Below are positions 8,647 to 17,983 of a DNA stretch of 64,000 nt, piece by piece. The notes below the pieces were generated by a model. That model had not been told where the DNA came from. It saw only the letters and a list, made by a program, of their open reading frames with translations, and did not search any database. Both the position numbers and the translations under genes were made by a program. The stretch is taken from the NCBI RefSeq assembly GCF_900105175.1, contig NZ_LT629771.1, positions 2,728,001 through 2,792,000 on the forward strand, given 5' to 3'. Position 1 is the first letter of the stretch; each line of letters begins with the position of its first letter. This stretch comes from Jiangella sp. DSM 45060 (GTDB lineage Bacteria > Actinomycetota > Actinomycetes > Jiangellales > Jiangellaceae).

Positions 8647-9692
8647 CACCGGCGAAGAAGACGCCGGCGAAGCGGACCACCCGCAAGCGGACGCCCGCCA
8701 AGAGCGCTGCGCCCACCCGCCGCGCCGACAGCGCGCAGGCGCAGGTCACGCGGCTGCTGTCGATGCTGCCATACCTGCGCTCGCACCCCAGCGCGAAGGT
8801 CTCCGAGGTGGCCGCGCTGTTCGGGGTGAGCGAGCGGCAGGTCATCCGCGACCTCCAGGTGCTCTGGTTCTCCGGCCTGCCCGGCCTGCAGATGGGCGAC
8901 TACATCGAGGTCGACATGGAGGCGGTCGAGGGCGAGGGCATCATCAGCGTCTCGAACGCCGACTACCTCGCCCGGCCGCTGCGGCTGCGCACCGACGAGG
9001 CGGTCGCGCTGATCGTCGCGCTGCGCACGCTGGCGTCGGTGCCCGGCTCGTTCGAGCGCGGCGCCGTCGAGCGGGCCATCACGAAGCTCGAGAACGCCGC
9101 CGGCGAGGCCGCCCAGCAGGCCGCGTCCGTGCAGGTGCAGGTCGACGGCGACGCCGTCGCCGACGTCGCCGCCACCGTGCGCGGAGCGCTCGACGCCAAG
9201 AACCGCCTGCACCTGTCCTACTGGGTGCCCGCCCGCGACGAGGCCACCGAGCGCGACGTCGACCCCATGCGGCTGGTCGTGGTCGACGGCCGGCTCTATC
9301 TCGAGGGCTGGTGCCACCGTGCCGAGTCGGTGCGGCTGTTCCGGCTCGACCGCGTCCTCGACGTCAAGGAGCTCGACGTCGCGGCCGAGGTCCCCAGCGA
9401 GGCGCGCCCCCGCGACCTCGACGGCGGCCTGTTCCAGCCGTCGCCCGATGACGAGTTGGTGACGTTCGAGCTGACGCCGGCCGGCCGGTGGGTGGCCGAC
9501 TACTACCCGTACGAGTCCGCCGAGGAGCTGCCCGGCGACGCGCTGCGGCTGCGGCTGCGCGCCCGCGACCGCGCCTGGGTGCGACGGCTGGCGCTGCGGC
9601 TGGGCAGCACCGGCCGGGTCGTCGCGCCGGCCGACCTGTCCGCCGAGGTCACCGCGGCCGCCCGCGACGCGCTGGCCGGGTACGGCGGGTAG
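8643..9692 (+). CDS. pafC: WYL-domain transcriptional activator PafC
   Basis: Second subunit of the PafBC activator. 349 residues. After a Lys/Ala/Thr-rich basic tail of about 30 residues, reminiscent of DNA-binding histone-like tails, come a winged helix (LLSMLPYLRSHPSAKVSEVAALF), a WYL domain (about 175-245) and the WCX domain ending in LSAEVTAAARDALAGYGG. The start GTG overlaps the pafB stop, so the two subunits are made in equal amounts. The basic tail is longer than in mycobacterial PafC. Confidence 0.93.
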   Translation: MTPAKKTPAKRTTRKRTPAKSAAPTRRADSAQAQVTRLLSMLPYLRSHPSAKVSEVAALFGVSERQVIRDLQVLWFSGLPGLQMGDYIEVDMEAVEGEGIISVSNADYLARPLRLRTDEAVALIVALRTLASVPGSFERGAVERAITKLENAAGEAAQQAASVQVQVDGDAVADVAATVRGALDAKNRLHLSYWVPARDEATERDVDPMRLVVVDGRLYLEGWCHRAESVRLFRLDRVLDVKELDVAAEVPSEARPRDLDGGLFQPSPDDELVTFELTPAGRWVADYYPYESAEELPGDALRLRLRARDRAWVRRLALRLGSTGRVVAPADLSAEVTAAARDALAGYGG

Positions 9693-9695
9693 GGT
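9690..9695 (+). promoter_or_regulatory. Predicted leaderless -10 box overlapping pafC stop
   Basis: TAGGGT starts at the TAG stop of pafC and lies six bases before ATG 9702; no ribosome binding site is present. Confidence 0.55.
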
Positions 9696-9701
9696 CGGGG
9701 C

Positions 9702-9875
9702 ATGTCCGCACTCGCCGCTTGGCTGTTCGTCGCGCTGGCCGTCGCGCTGGTGCTGGCCATCGTGCTCGTCGTACGGGCCGGTTGGGTGCTCCTGCGCAAG
9801 CTCGGCACGCTCGGCCGCGAGATGAACGCTCTGCAAGACGACCTTGACGAAACCGTAGGATCGAGGTTGAAGTAG
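9702..9875 (+). CDS. Small single-pass membrane protein
   Basis: 57-residue protein not matched to a named family. It reads MSALAAWLFVALAVALVLAI, continuing as a hydrophobic segment to about residue 34, then a short charged helix LRKLGTLGREMNALQDDLDE. The pattern (one membrane helix plus a coiled-coil-prone cytoplasmic tail) resembles small TatB-like or septum-associated anchors. It starts ten bases after pafC behind a leaderless-type box and is followed 84 bases later by tatA. The frame is open with typical third-position GC bias, supporting it as a real gene; function unknown. Confidence 0.7.
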   Translation: MSALAAWLFVALAVALVLAIVLVVRAGWVLLRKLGTLGREMNALQDDLDETVGSRLK

Positions 9876-9959
9876 TCCCCGGCACGCGTCCGGCATGCCA
9901 GGCCCGTCCGGTATGGCGGGTACCATCGACGGGACGTCCCCATCAGGAAGAGGTCGACC

Positions 9960-10235
9960 ATGGGTAGCATCGGCACCTGGCAACTGGTCATCGTCTTGGC
10001 CATCGTGCTGCTCCTCTTCGGGGCCAAGCGGCTGCCGCAGGCGGCGCGCGGGCTCGGGCAGTCGCTGAAGATCTTCAAGTCCGAGACCGAGGGCCTGATC
10101 AACAAGGACGACAAGGACGTCACCGGCGAGGGCGCCCCGCAGGCGCAGCAGCCGGCGCCGCGCGCCGTCGAGCAGCAGGCCGCCCCGCAGCAGCCGGCCC
10201 AGCAGCAGGCCGACGAGCCGCGCCGCGACGCCTGA
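9960..10235 (+). CDS. tatA: Sec-independent translocase subunit TatA
   Basis: Pore-forming subunit of the twin-arginine translocase, which exports folded proteins. 91 residues: one N-terminal membrane helix ([20 protein letters not shown]) with the conserved FGAKRLP hinge, an amphipathic helix, and a Gln/Ala/Pro-rich disordered tail. AGGAAGAGG upstream supports ATG 9960, and a TACCAT box near 9923 could be its -10. tatC follows 19 bases later. The Tat-dependent amidase at 27 kb is one likely client. Confidence 0.94.
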   Translation: MGSIGTWQLVIVLAIVLLLFGAKRLPQAARGLGQSLKIFKSETEGLINKDDKDVTGEGAPQAQQPAPRAVEQQAAPQQPAQQQADEPRRDA

Positions 10236-10254
10236 CCCGCGTCGCTGATCCGAC

Positions 10255-11130
10255 GTGGCGACCGTGATCGGCCGTCGGGGTAAGGGCTCCAAGCCGGAGC
10301 GCGACCCCGAGGGCCGCATGACCCTCACCGAACACCTGCGCGAGCTGCGCAACCGCCTCATGTGGTCCGCGCTCGCGGTGGTGGCGTTCGGCATCCTCGG
10401 GTTCGTCTTCCGCGAGCGCATCTTCGACTTCCTCGTCGATCCGTTCATCGACGCGGCACGCGAGACCGGCCGGAAGGCCGACCTCAACTTCCGCGAGATG
10501 CTCGACCCTCTGACGGTGCCGCTGCGCATCGCCATGCTCACCGGCATCGTGTTCGGCGCGCCGGTCTGGATCTACCAGCTGTGGGCGTTCATCACCCCGG
10601 CGCTGTACCGCAACGAGAAGAAGTGGGCGCTGGCCGTCGTCGGCGCGGCGGTGCCGATGTTCGGCCTCGGCGTCGTGCTGGCGATGTGGCTGATGCCGCG
10701 CGCGATGATCTTCATGCAGAACTTCGCGCCGGGCGACACCTCGATGCTGGTCGACTTCAACAGCTACCTGAGCTTCGCAATCCGGCTCGTGCTGGTCTTC
10801 GGCATCGGCTTCCTGCTGCCCATCTTCGTGGTGCTGCTCAACGCCGTCGGCGTGCTGCGGCACGAGACGCTCGGCACCGCCCGTCGCTGGGTCATCGTCG
10901 GCATCTTCGCCTTCGGCGCCGTCGCGACACCCACCGGCGACCCGCTGTCGCTGATGGTGCTGGCCGTCCCGATGTGGCTGCTGTTCGAGGTCGCGGTGCT
11001 GGTCTGCCGCGTCATGGACAAGCGTCGCGACCGTCAGCCCGCGAACGCGCTGGCCGACGACGAGGCCACGCCTGACGACGTCCTGGACCAACTGGGCCGC
11101 ATCGACGACGATGACGACCGCCGCCGATGA
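10255..11130 (+). CDS. tatC: Sec-independent translocase subunit TatC
   Basis: Membrane receptor for twin-arginine signal peptides. 291 residues with six membrane helices, the cytosolic N-terminal motif EHLRELRNRL, and conserved YQLWAFITPALYRNEKK before the third helix. GTG 10255 gives an N-terminal extension of about 20 residues, usual for actinobacteria; ATG 10318 is an alternative. The charged C-terminal tail (Asp-rich) overlaps the next gene by 20 bases. Confidence 0.94.
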   Translation: MATVIGRRGKGSKPERDPEGRMTLTEHLRELRNRLMWSALAVVAFGILGFVFRERIFDFLVDPFIDAARETGRKADLNFREMLDPLTVPLRIAMLTGIVFGAPVWIYQLWAFITPALYRNEKKWALAVVGAAVPMFGLGVVLAMWLMPRAMIFMQNFAPGDTSMLVDFNSYLSFAIRLVLVFGIGFLLPIFVVLLNAVGVLRHETLGTARRWVIVGIFAFGAVATPTGDPLSLMVLAVPMWLLFEVAVLVCRVMDKRRDRQPANALADDEATPDDVLDQLGRIDDDDDRRR

Positions 11131-12010
11131 GCTCGCCCTCCTGATCAACCCGTCGGCCGGCCGTGGGCGTGGCGCCCGGGCCGGCCGGCGTGCGGCGCAC
11201 CGGCTGGCCGAGGCCGGGCTGACGGTGCGCACGCTGGCCGGGCGCGACGTGCGTGAGGCGGCCGACCTCGCCCGCGAGAGCGTCGAGGACGGCGTCCGCG
11301 CGCTGGTCGTGGTGGGCGGCGACGGCATGGTGCACCTCGGCCTGCAGGCCGTCGCCGGCTCCGGCACCCCGTTCGGCGTGATTCCGGCCGGCACCGGCAA
11401 CGACTTCGCGCGGGCGCTCGGGCTGCCGCTGCGCGACCCCGACGCCGCCGCCGGCATCGTCGCCGTCGGTGCGCTGCGCGAGGTCGACCTCGGCCGCACC
11501 GACGGCCAGTGGTTCGCCGGCGTCGTCGCGGCCGGCTTCGACGCGAAGGTGAACGACCGCGTCAACCGCATGCGCTGGCCGAAGGGGCCGCGCCGCTACG
11601 ACCTCGCCACCTTCGCCGAACTGGGCGTCTTCGCGCCCATCCCGTACCACCTGGAGCTCGACGGCGAGGTGCTCGACCTCGACGCCATGCTGATCGCCGT
11701 CGGCAACATCGCGTCCTACGGCGGCGGCCTGCGCATCACCCCCGGCGCGGAGCTCGACGACGGCCTGTTCGACGTCGTCGTGGTGGCGCCGGTGAGCCGG
11801 GCGACGCTGGTCAGGGCGTTCCGCCGGGTCAAGCGCGGCACCCACACGGTGTACCCGTTCGTCACCGTGCACCGAGCCCGGCGGGTCAAGCTCGACGCGC
11901 CCGGCATCACCGCCTACGTCGACGGCGAACGGCTCGGCCCGCTGCCCCGGACGTTCGACGTCGTCCCGCGCGCCCAGCAGGTGTACGCCCCGGCGGCCGG
12001 GTTACCGTAG
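11111..12010 (+). CDS. Diacylglycerol kinase family lipid kinase
   Basis: Phosphorylates diacylglycerol or a related lipid using ATP, recycling it into phospholipid synthesis. 299 residues: LLINPSAGRGRG nucleotide loop, GGDGMVHLGLQAV and PAGTGNDFARALGLP signatures of the DAGK catalytic domain, and a C-terminal beta-rich domain ending near EVVPRAQQV-type residues. The gene starts inside the 3' end of tatC in another frame, showing tight coupling. A sphingosine-kinase-like or NAD-kinase-like substrate cannot be excluded from sequence. Confidence 0.88.
   Translation: MTTAADELALLINPSAGRGRGARAGRRAAHRLAEAGLTVRTLAGRDVREAADLARESVEDGVRALVVVGGDGMVHLGLQAVAGSGTPFGVIPAGTGNDFARALGLPLRDPDAAAGIVAVGALREVDLGRTDGQWFAGVVAAGFDAKVNDRVNRMRWPKGPRRYDLATFAELGVFAPIPYHLELDGEVLDLDAMLIAVGNIASYGGGLRITPGAELDDGLFDVVVVAPVSRATLVRAFRRVKRGTHTVYPFVTVHRARRVKLDAPGITAYVDGERLGPLPRTFDVVPRAQQVYAPAAGLP
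12003..12008 (+). promoter_or_regulatory. Predicted leaderless -10 box of helY
   Basis: TACCGT lies six bases before ATG 12015 and overlaps the end of the lipid kinase gene; no ribosome binding site is seen. Confidence 0.5.
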
Positions 12011-12014
12011 CCCC

Positions 12015-14774
12015 ATGAGTTCGCCGGCGGAACGCTACGCGGCAGCATATGAGCGGCAACGCGATCCGTCCCCGCAGTTACGGGCCTTCCAGGCCGGGTA
12101 CGGGTTCGAGCTCGACGACTTCCAGCTGCGTGCCTGCCGCAGCGTCGAGGCCGGCCGCGGGGTGCTGGTGGCGGCGCCGACCGGCGCCGGCAAGACGCTG
12201 GTCGGCGAGTTCGCCGTGCACCTGGCCCTCGAGGAGGGCCGCAAGTGCTTCTACACCACGCCGATCAAGGCGCTGTCGAACCAGAAATACCACGAACTTG
12301 GAGAGCGCCACGGCGAGGACAAGGTCGGCCTGCTGACCGGCGACAACACCGTCAACGGTGAGGCGCCCGTGGTCGTCATGACCACCGAGGTGCTGCGGAA
12401 CATGCTCTACGCCGGCTCGGCGACGCTGAACGGGCTGAGCTACGTCGTCATGGACGAGGTGCACTACCTCGCCGACCGCTTCCGCGGAGCGGTCTGGGAA
12501 GAGGTGATCATCAACCTGCCCGAGTCGGTGAGCGTCATCTCGCTGTCGGCGACCGTCTCCAATGCCGAGGAGTTCGGCGACTGGCTGACCACCGTCCGCG
12601 GCGACACCGACGTCGTCGTCGAGGAGAAGCGGCCGGTGCCGCTGTGGCAGCACGTCATGGTCGGGTCGCGGCTGTACGACCTGTTCGGGCAGGGCGAGGC
12701 CGACGGCGAGGGCCGCCGGGTGGTCAGTCCGGAGCTGGTCCGGGCCGGCCGCGACGACTTCCGCGGCTCCCGGCCCGGCGGGCGTGCGGGCCGCGGCGGG
12801 CGACCGCCACGCCGTCCGCGCGGCACGTACACGCCGGGCCGGGTCGAGGTGCTCGAGAAGCTCGACGCCGCCGGGCTGCTGCCGGCCATCGTGTTCGTGT
12901 TCAGCCGGGCCGGCTGCGAGGCGGCCGTGCAGCAGTGCCTGAGCGCCGGTGTGCGGCTGACCTCGCCGGACGAGCGGGTCGAGATCAGGGAGCTGATCGA
13001 GGAGCGCACCTCCGGCATCCCCGAGGGCGACCTCCACGTCCTCGGCTACCACGAGTGGGCCGAGGGCCTGGAACGCGGCATCGCGGCGCACCACGCGGGC
13101 ATGCTGCCGACGTTCAAGGAGGTGGTCGAGGAGCTGTTCGTCCGCGGGCTGATCCGCGCCGTCTTCGCCACCGAGACGCTCGCGCTGGGCATCAACATGC
13201 CGGCCCGCACCGTCGTGCTGGAGCGGCTGGTCAAGTGGAACGGCGAGACCCACGCCGACGTCACGCCGGGGGAGTACACCCAGCTCACCGGCCGGGCCGG
13301 GCGGCGCGGCATCGACATCGAGGGGCACGCTGTCGTGCTGTGGCAGCCCGGGTTCGACCCCACGGCGGTCGCCGGGCTGGCCTCGACGCGGACGTTCCCG
13401 CTGCGCTCGTCCTTCCGGCCGTCCTACAACATGGCCATCAACCTGGTCGGATCGGTCGGACGCACGCCCGCGCGGGAGATCCTGGAGTCGTCGTTCGCGC
13501 AGTTCCAGGCCGACCGCGCCGTCGTCGGGCTGGCCCGCCAGCTGCGCCGCGCCGAGGAGGCGCTCGAGGGCTATCACGAGGCCATGACCTGCGACAAGGG
13601 CGACTTCCAGGAGTACGCCCAGCTGCGGCAGGCGATCAAGGACCGCGAGACCCAGCTGGCCCGCGAGGGCACCGCGCAGCGCCGGGCGGCGTCCGCGGCG
13701 GCGCTGGAGAAGCTGCGCCCGGGCGACGTCATCCGGGTCCCGACCGGCAAGTTCGCCGGCCTCGCCGTCGTCCTCGACCCCGGCATGCCCGAACGCGGCC
13801 CGCACGGCGGCGACGGCCCGCGCCCGACCGTCCTCACCGAGGGCCGGCAGGTGCGCCGGCTGTCGCTGATCGACTTCCCGAGCGCGGTCGAGCCGCTGGC
13901 GAAGCTGCGCATCCCGCGCTCGTTCAACCCGCGGGTGCCGGCGTCGCGGCGCGACCTCGCCGCGTCGCTGCGGGCCAAGGCGCCCGACGACGGTGGCCGG
14001 CAGCACCACGGGCGGCGCCGCAGCCGGTCCGCGGCGGCCGACGACGAGGAACTGGCCCGGCTGCGGCGGCAGCTGCGCGACCACCCGTGCCACCGCTGCC
14101 CGGACCGCGACGAGCACGCCCGCTGGGCCGAGCGCTGGCTGCGCCTGCGCCGCGAGGCCGACCAGCTGCAGCGCCGGGTCGAGTCCCGCACCAACACCGT
14201 CGCCCGCCAGTTCGACCGCGTCTGCCGCGTCCTGGAGGACCTCGACTACCTGTCCGGCGACGAGGTGACGCCGTCGGGGCGGCGGCTGGCCCGGCTCTAC
14301 GGCGAGCTGGACCTGCTGGCCGCCGAGTGCATCCGGCGCGACGTGTGGGCCGGCCTGGACCCGGCCGAGCTGGCCGCCGCCGTCGCCGCGCTGACCTACG
14401 AGTCGCGCCAGCCCGACGACGCCGTCCCGCCGCGGCTGCCACCGGGGCGCGTCCGCGACGTGCTGGCCGAGATGGTGCGGCTGTGGGGCGACCTCGACCA
14501 CGTCGAGTCCACCCACCGGCTGGACTTCCTGCGCGAGCCCGACCTCGGCTTCACCCACGCCGCCTGGCGGTGGGCCAGCGGCCATCCCCTGGACTCGGTG
14601 CTGCGCGACGCCGAGCTGGCCGCCGGCGACTTCGTCCGGGCCGTCCGTCAGCTGCTCGACCTCCTCGACCAGGTCGCCGACGCCGCGTCGGGCACCCCGC
14701 TGCGCGAGACCGCGCGGCTGGCGGCGGGTGCGCTGCGGCGCGGCGTGGTGGCGTATGCGACGCTGACGGCCTGA
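12015..14774 (+). CDS. helY: DEAD/DEAH-box RNA helicase HelY (Ski2-like)
   Basis: Superfamily 2 helicase thought to unwind structured RNA. 919 residues: Walker A APTGAGKT (54-61), TPIKALSNQKY (Ia), DEVH box (147-150), SAT motif (SLSATVSNAEE), the second RecA domain with HHAGMLP and TGRAGRRG, then a long C-terminal helical region including a CXXC pair (CHRCPDRDEH) and the DSHCT domain. A Gly/Arg-rich insertion (about 255-275) separates the two RecA domains. This is the usual actinobacterial position downstream of the tat genes. Confidence 0.93.
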   Translation: MSSPAERYAAAYERQRDPSPQLRAFQAGYGFELDDFQLRACRSVEAGRGVLVAAPTGAGKTLVGEFAVHLALEEGRKCFYTTPIKALSNQKYHELGERHGEDKVGLLTGDNTVNGEAPVVVMTTEVLRNMLYAGSATLNGLSYVVMDEVHYLADRFRGAVWEEVIINLPESVSVISLSATVSNAEEFGDWLTTVRGDTDVVVEEKRPVPLWQHVMVGSRLYDLFGQGEADGEGRRVVSPELVRAGRDDFRGSRPGGRAGRGGRPPRRPRGTYTPGRVEVLEKLDAAGLLPAIVFVFSRAGCEAAVQQCLSAGVRLTSPDERVEIRELIEERTSGIPEGDLHVLGYHEWAEGLERGIAAHHAGMLPTFKEVVEELFVRGLIRAVFATETLALGINMPARTVVLERLVKWNGETHADVTPGEYTQLTGRAGRRGIDIEGHAVVLWQPGFDPTAVAGLASTRTFPLRSSFRPSYNMAINLVGSVGRTPAREILESSFAQFQADRAVVGLARQLRRAEEALEGYHEAMTCDKGDFQEYAQLRQAIKDRETQLAREGTAQRRAASAAALEKLRPGDVIRVPTGKFAGLAVVLDPGMPERGPHGGDGPRPTVLTEGRQVRRLSLIDFPSAVEPLAKLRIPRSFNPRVPASRRDLAASLRAKAPDDGGRQHHGRRRSRSAAADDEELARLRRQLRDHPCHRCPDRDEHARWAERWLRLRREADQLQRRVESRTNTVARQFDRVCRVLEDLDYLSGDEVTPSGRRLARLYGELDLLAAECIRRDVWAGLDPAELAAAVAALTYESRQPDDAVPPRLPPGRVRDVLAEMVRLWGDLDHVESTHRLDFLREPDLGFTHAAWRWASGHPLDSVLRDAELAAGDFVRAVRQLLDLLDQVADAASGTPLRETARLAAGALRRGVVAYATLTA

Positions 14775-14786
14775 CTGGGAGGTCCG

Positions 14787-15782
14787 ATGCGGCTGCTGGT
14801 GCTGGGCGGGTCCGGGTTCGTCGGCCGCGCCGTCGTCCTCGACGCGGTGGGGCGCGGCTGGGAGGTGACGACGTTCAACCGCGGCCGGCGCGGCGGGTCC
14901 GTCGCCGGGGCCGAGGTGCTGCACGGCGACCGCCTGACGCCGTCCTCGCTGGACGTGCTGCGCGGGCGCGAGTGGGACGCCGTCGTCGACACCTGGTCGG
15001 GCGCGCCGCGCGCCGTTCGCGACAGCGCGGCGCTGCTGTCGGGGCAGGTGGGGACGTACGCGTACGTGTCCAGCCGGTCGGTGTACGCGCCGCCGGTGCC
15101 GCCCGGCGCCGACGAGTCCGCGCCGGTGCTGGCATCGTCGCCGTCCGCCGAGGACGGCGAGTACGGCGAGCAGAAGGCCGGCGGCGAGCTGGCCGCGCTG
15201 GGCGCGTTCGGCGAACGCGCCCTGATCGCCCGCGCCGGGCTGATCCTCGGCCCGTACGAGGACGTCGGCCGGCTGCCGTGGTGGCTGACCCGGGCCGCGC
15301 GCGGCGGGCCGATGCTGGCGCCCGGGCCGCGGGAGCTGCCCATTCAGTACATCGACGGCCGCGACCTCGCCGCCTGGCTGCTGTCGTCGGCCGCCGCCGG
15401 CACCGGTGGCGTGTTCAACGCCGTCAGCCGGCCCGGCCACGCGACCATGGGGTCGCTGCTGGACGCCGTCGTGGCCGCCACGGGCGGGTTGGCGACGCTG
15501 CGCTGGGTCGACCCCGGGCCGATTCTCGCCGCCGGCGTGCAGCCGTGGACCGACCTGCCGGTCTGGATCCCGCCGGGGCACGAGTACGAGAGCTTCGGCC
15601 TGCACTCCGCCGACGTCTCCCGGGCGCTGGCGGCGGGGCTGGCGCCACGGCCGGTCGAGGAGACCGTCGCCGACACGTGGGCCTGGCTGGAGTCGATCGG
15701 CGGCACCGCGCCGCAGCGGTCCGACCGGCCGGCGGTCGGCCTCGACCCGGAGGTCGAGGCCGCCCTGCTGGCGTCGTCCTAG
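14787..15782 (+). CDS. NAD-dependent epimerase/reductase family protein
   Basis: 331 residues, extended SDR fold. GGSGFVGRA (8-16) is the NAD(P)-binding loop; YGEQKAGGEL contains the catalytic Tyr-x(3)-Lys variant (YGEQK). Substrate unknown; similar proteins are annotated as isoflavone reductase-like or UDP-sugar epimerases. GGGAGGT precedes ATG 14787. It is convergent with the ECF41 sigma gene with a one-base gap. ECF41 factors are often linked to an epimerase, but this one has the opposite orientation, so a regulatory tie is only possible. Confidence 0.8.
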   Translation: MRLLVLGGSGFVGRAVVLDAVGRGWEVTTFNRGRRGGSVAGAEVLHGDRLTPSSLDVLRGREWDAVVDTWSGAPRAVRDSAALLSGQVGTYAYVSSRSVYAPPVPPGADESAPVLASSPSAEDGEYGEQKAGGELAALGAFGERALIARAGLILGPYEDVGRLPWWLTRAARGGPMLAPGPRELPIQYIDGRDLAAWLLSSAAAGTGGVFNAVSRPGHATMGSLLDAVVAATGGLATLRWVDPGPILAAGVQPWTDLPVWIPPGHEYESFGLHSADVSRALAAGLAPRPVEETVADTWAWLESIGGTAPQRSDRPAVGLDPEVEAALLASS

Positions 15783-15783
15783 C

Positions 15784-16746
15784 TCACCACTCGGTGACCA
15801 GCGGCGGGCCCGGCTGGTGCCGCCGCCAGGCGTCGGCGAGGCGGGTGAGGCGGCCGGGCGCGGCGACCCCGCAGACGGCGGCGATGCGGCCGCCGGTGAG
15901 GTCGAACGTCACCGCGCCGACGACCTGGTCGCCGAGCACGAAGAGGATGGCGGGGGAGGCGTTGACGAGCGCGTAGTGGACGGCGGGCGTGCCCCCGGCG
16001 AACCGCCGCTTCGCCGGCGTGGGCGCGAAGCCGGCCCGGGCGATGGCGGCGATGCGTTGCGGGGTGTCGTAGCGCAGCAGCGTCGCGGTCAGGCCGGCGC
16101 CGTCGGAGACCGCGGTCGCGTCGTCGGTGAGCAGCGCCACCAGGGGTTCGGTGCGGCCCGAGGCGGCGGCGGTGAAGAACTCCTCGACGATCCTGCGGGC
16201 GGCCGCCGGGTCGACGTCAGCGCCGCGGGGCCGCGACGCGGTGACGCGGCGCCGGGCCCGGTGCAGGTGCTGCTGGCTGGCGGACTCGCTGATGTCGAGG
16301 ATCTCGGCGATCTCGGCGTGGCCGTAGGAGAACGCCTCGCGCAGGAGGTAGACGGCCCGTTCGACGGGTGACAGCCGCTCCATCAGCGTCAGCACCGCCA
16401 GCGACACCGATTCGCGCTGCTCGTAGGTGCCGGCTGGGCCGAGCATCGGGTCGCCCTCCAGCAGCGGCTCGGGCAGCCACGCGCCGGCCGTGCGTTCGCG
16501 GCGGGCCTGCGCCGAGCGGAGCCGGTCGAGACACAGGTTGGTGACGACCTTGGTCAGCCACGCCTCCGGGACCTGGATGCGCTGCCGGTCGGCGGCCTGC
16601 CAGTGCAGGAACGCATCCTGGACGGTGTCCTCGGCGTCGGCGGCGGACCCCAGCATCCGGTACGCCAGCGAGGCCAGCCGGTGACGGCTGGCCTCGAACC
16701 GACCGGCGTCGAAGCGATCGGCGGCGGTGCTGTCCACGCGGACCAC
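15784..16746 (-). CDS. ECF41-family RNA polymerase sigma factor (SigJ-like)
   Basis: 320 residues. Sigma region 2 (LAYRMLGSAADAEDTVQDAF) and region 4 (RLSPVERAVYLLREAFSYGH) are followed by a C-terminal SnoaL-like domain of about 120 residues, the hallmark of ECF41 factors, in which the extension replaces an anti-sigma factor. The conserved DGGGR-type motif of the linker region reads DGAGL here. GTG 16746 starts one base after the stop of the oxidoreductase gene, so both are in one transcript. ECF41 genes usually travel with carboxymuconolactone decarboxylase, oxidoreductase or epimerase (COE) genes; here an oxidoreductase precedes it. Confidence 0.9.
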   Translation of the reverse strand: MVRVDSTAADRFDAGRFEASRHRLASLAYRMLGSAADAEDTVQDAFLHWQAADRQRIQVPEAWLTKVVTNLCLDRLRSAQARRERTAGAWLPEPLLEGDPMLGPAGTYEQRESVSLAVLTLMERLSPVERAVYLLREAFSYGHAEIAEILDISESASQQHLHRARRRVTASRPRGADVDPAAARRIVEEFFTAAASGRTEPLVALLTDDATAVSDGAGLTATLLRYDTPQRIAAIARAGFAPTPAKRRFAGGTPAVHYALVNASPAILFVLGDQVVGAVTFDLTGGRIAAVCGVAAPGRLTRLADAWRRHQPGPPLVTEW

Positions 16747-16747
16747 C

Positions 16748-17953
16748 CTAGGGTTGCCCCGCCGTCGTCCGGGCGGATTCGGCCGTGACGGCGGCCAGAC
16801 GGCGTCGGCGCCTGGGCCGGCCGAAGGCCGACGGGTGCATGGTGCCCTGCAGCGCGCCCCATTGGACGCCGGATTTGATCCGCACGGCCTTCCGGCCGCG
16901 CACGAACCGCCGCCTGGCCTGCGCCGAACCGTCGATGAGCTGCAGTATGCCGTCGCGGCGTCCGAGGCTGATGGCGTTGTACCAGTACACCAGCTTGACG
17001 TTCGCGATCTTGCGGCCGGTCAGGCGTCCTACCATCGCCTCGATGGCCTGCCGGCCGGTGAAGCCGGCCGAACCGCAGTTCATCGGCAGCTGCCGGCCGT
17101 TCTCGCCGATGGTGTAGACGCTGTCGCCGACGGCGTAGACGTCCGGGTGCGAGACCGACCGCATGGTGCGGTCGACGACGATCTGACCGTTGTCGGTGAC
17201 CTCCAGCCCGCTCGCGGCGGCGATGGGGCTGACCGCGAACCCGGCCGTCCACACCGTCGCGTCGGAGGCCAGGACGGTGCCGTCGGCGCACCGCACCCGG
17301 GTGGCCTCGACGGCGTCGACGCCGGTGTGCTCCAGCACGGTGACGCCCAGCCGGTCGCAGGCCCGGCGCAGATGCTCGCGGGCGCCGGGGGCGAGCCGGA
17401 CGGCCAGCTCGCCGCGGGCGAGCAGCGACACCGACAGGCCGGGCCGGGCCTCGGCGATCTCGGTGGCGGTCTCGATGCCGGTCAGCCCGTCCCCGACGAC
17501 CAGCACCCGCCCGCCGCCGCGGCCGTCGAGGCCGTCCAGGTGCTCGCGCAGGCGCAGCGCCGAGGGCCGGGTGGCGACATCGAAGGCGTGCTCGGCGACC
17601 CCGGTGACGACGTGGCCGGCGACGTGGCTGCCGAGCGCGTAGACGAGCGTGTCGTAGCCGACCTCGCCACCGCCGTCGCGGTCGGCCACCGCGACGACCC
17701 GGCGCTCGGGGTCGACGGCGGTGACCCTGGCGAGGCGCAGCCGAATCTGCGTGCCGCCGAAGACCTCGGTGAGCGGCGGGGCAGCGACCTCCCGGCCGGC
17801 CGCCAGCTGGTTCAGCCGCTGCCGCTGGACGAACTCCGCCGCCGCGTTGACCACGGTGATCTCGGTGTCCTCCGGGGACAGCCGGCGGGCCAGGTTCCCG
17901 GCCACGTAGGCCCCGGCATAGCCCGCGCCGAGGACGACGATGCGGTGCTTCAT
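16748..17953 (-). CDS. FAD-dependent oxidoreductase, type II NADH dehydrogenase-like
   Basis: 401 residues with two Rossmann motifs: FAD loop VVLGAGYAGAYVA (6-18) and NAD(P) loop VLVVGDGLTGIETATEIAEA, plus the second FAD motif DVYAVGDSVYT. No clear C-terminal membrane helix is visible. It could reduce quinones or a soluble acceptor. AGGAGC precedes ATG 17953. First gene of a two-gene unit with the ECF41 factor; it is the oxidoreductase partner expected for ECF41 loci. A 37-bp promoter element shared with the MFS gene lies at 17984-18020. Confidence 0.87.
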   Translation of the reverse strand: MKHRIVVLGAGYAGAYVAGNLARRLSPEDTEITVVNAAAEFVQRQRLNQLAAGREVAAPPLTEVFGGTQIRLRLARVTAVDPERRVVAVADRDGGGEVGYDTLVYALGSHVAGHVVTGVAEHAFDVATRPSALRLREHLDGLDGRGGGRVLVVGDGLTGIETATEIAEARPGLSVSLLARGELAVRLAPGAREHLRRACDRLGVTVLEHTGVDAVEATRVRCADGTVLASDATVWTAGFAVSPIAAASGLEVTDNGQIVVDRTMRSVSHPDVYAVGDSVYTIGENGRQLPMNCGSAGFTGRQAIEAMVGRLTGRKIANVKLVYWYNAISLGRRDGILQLIDGSAQARRRFVRGRKAVRIKSGVQWGALQGTMHPSAFGRPRRRRRLAAVTAESARTTAGQP

Positions 17954-17983
17954 GCGATGCTCCTGTCGGTTCGTTCCGCCTTC

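Noticed and set aside
12078-15605. Antisense open frame of 1175 codons opposite helY and the reductase gene
   Set aside because: High GC content leaves few stops in shadow frames; the translation is Arg/Pro/Gly/Ala-rich without domains, while the plus strand encodes a complete helicase.
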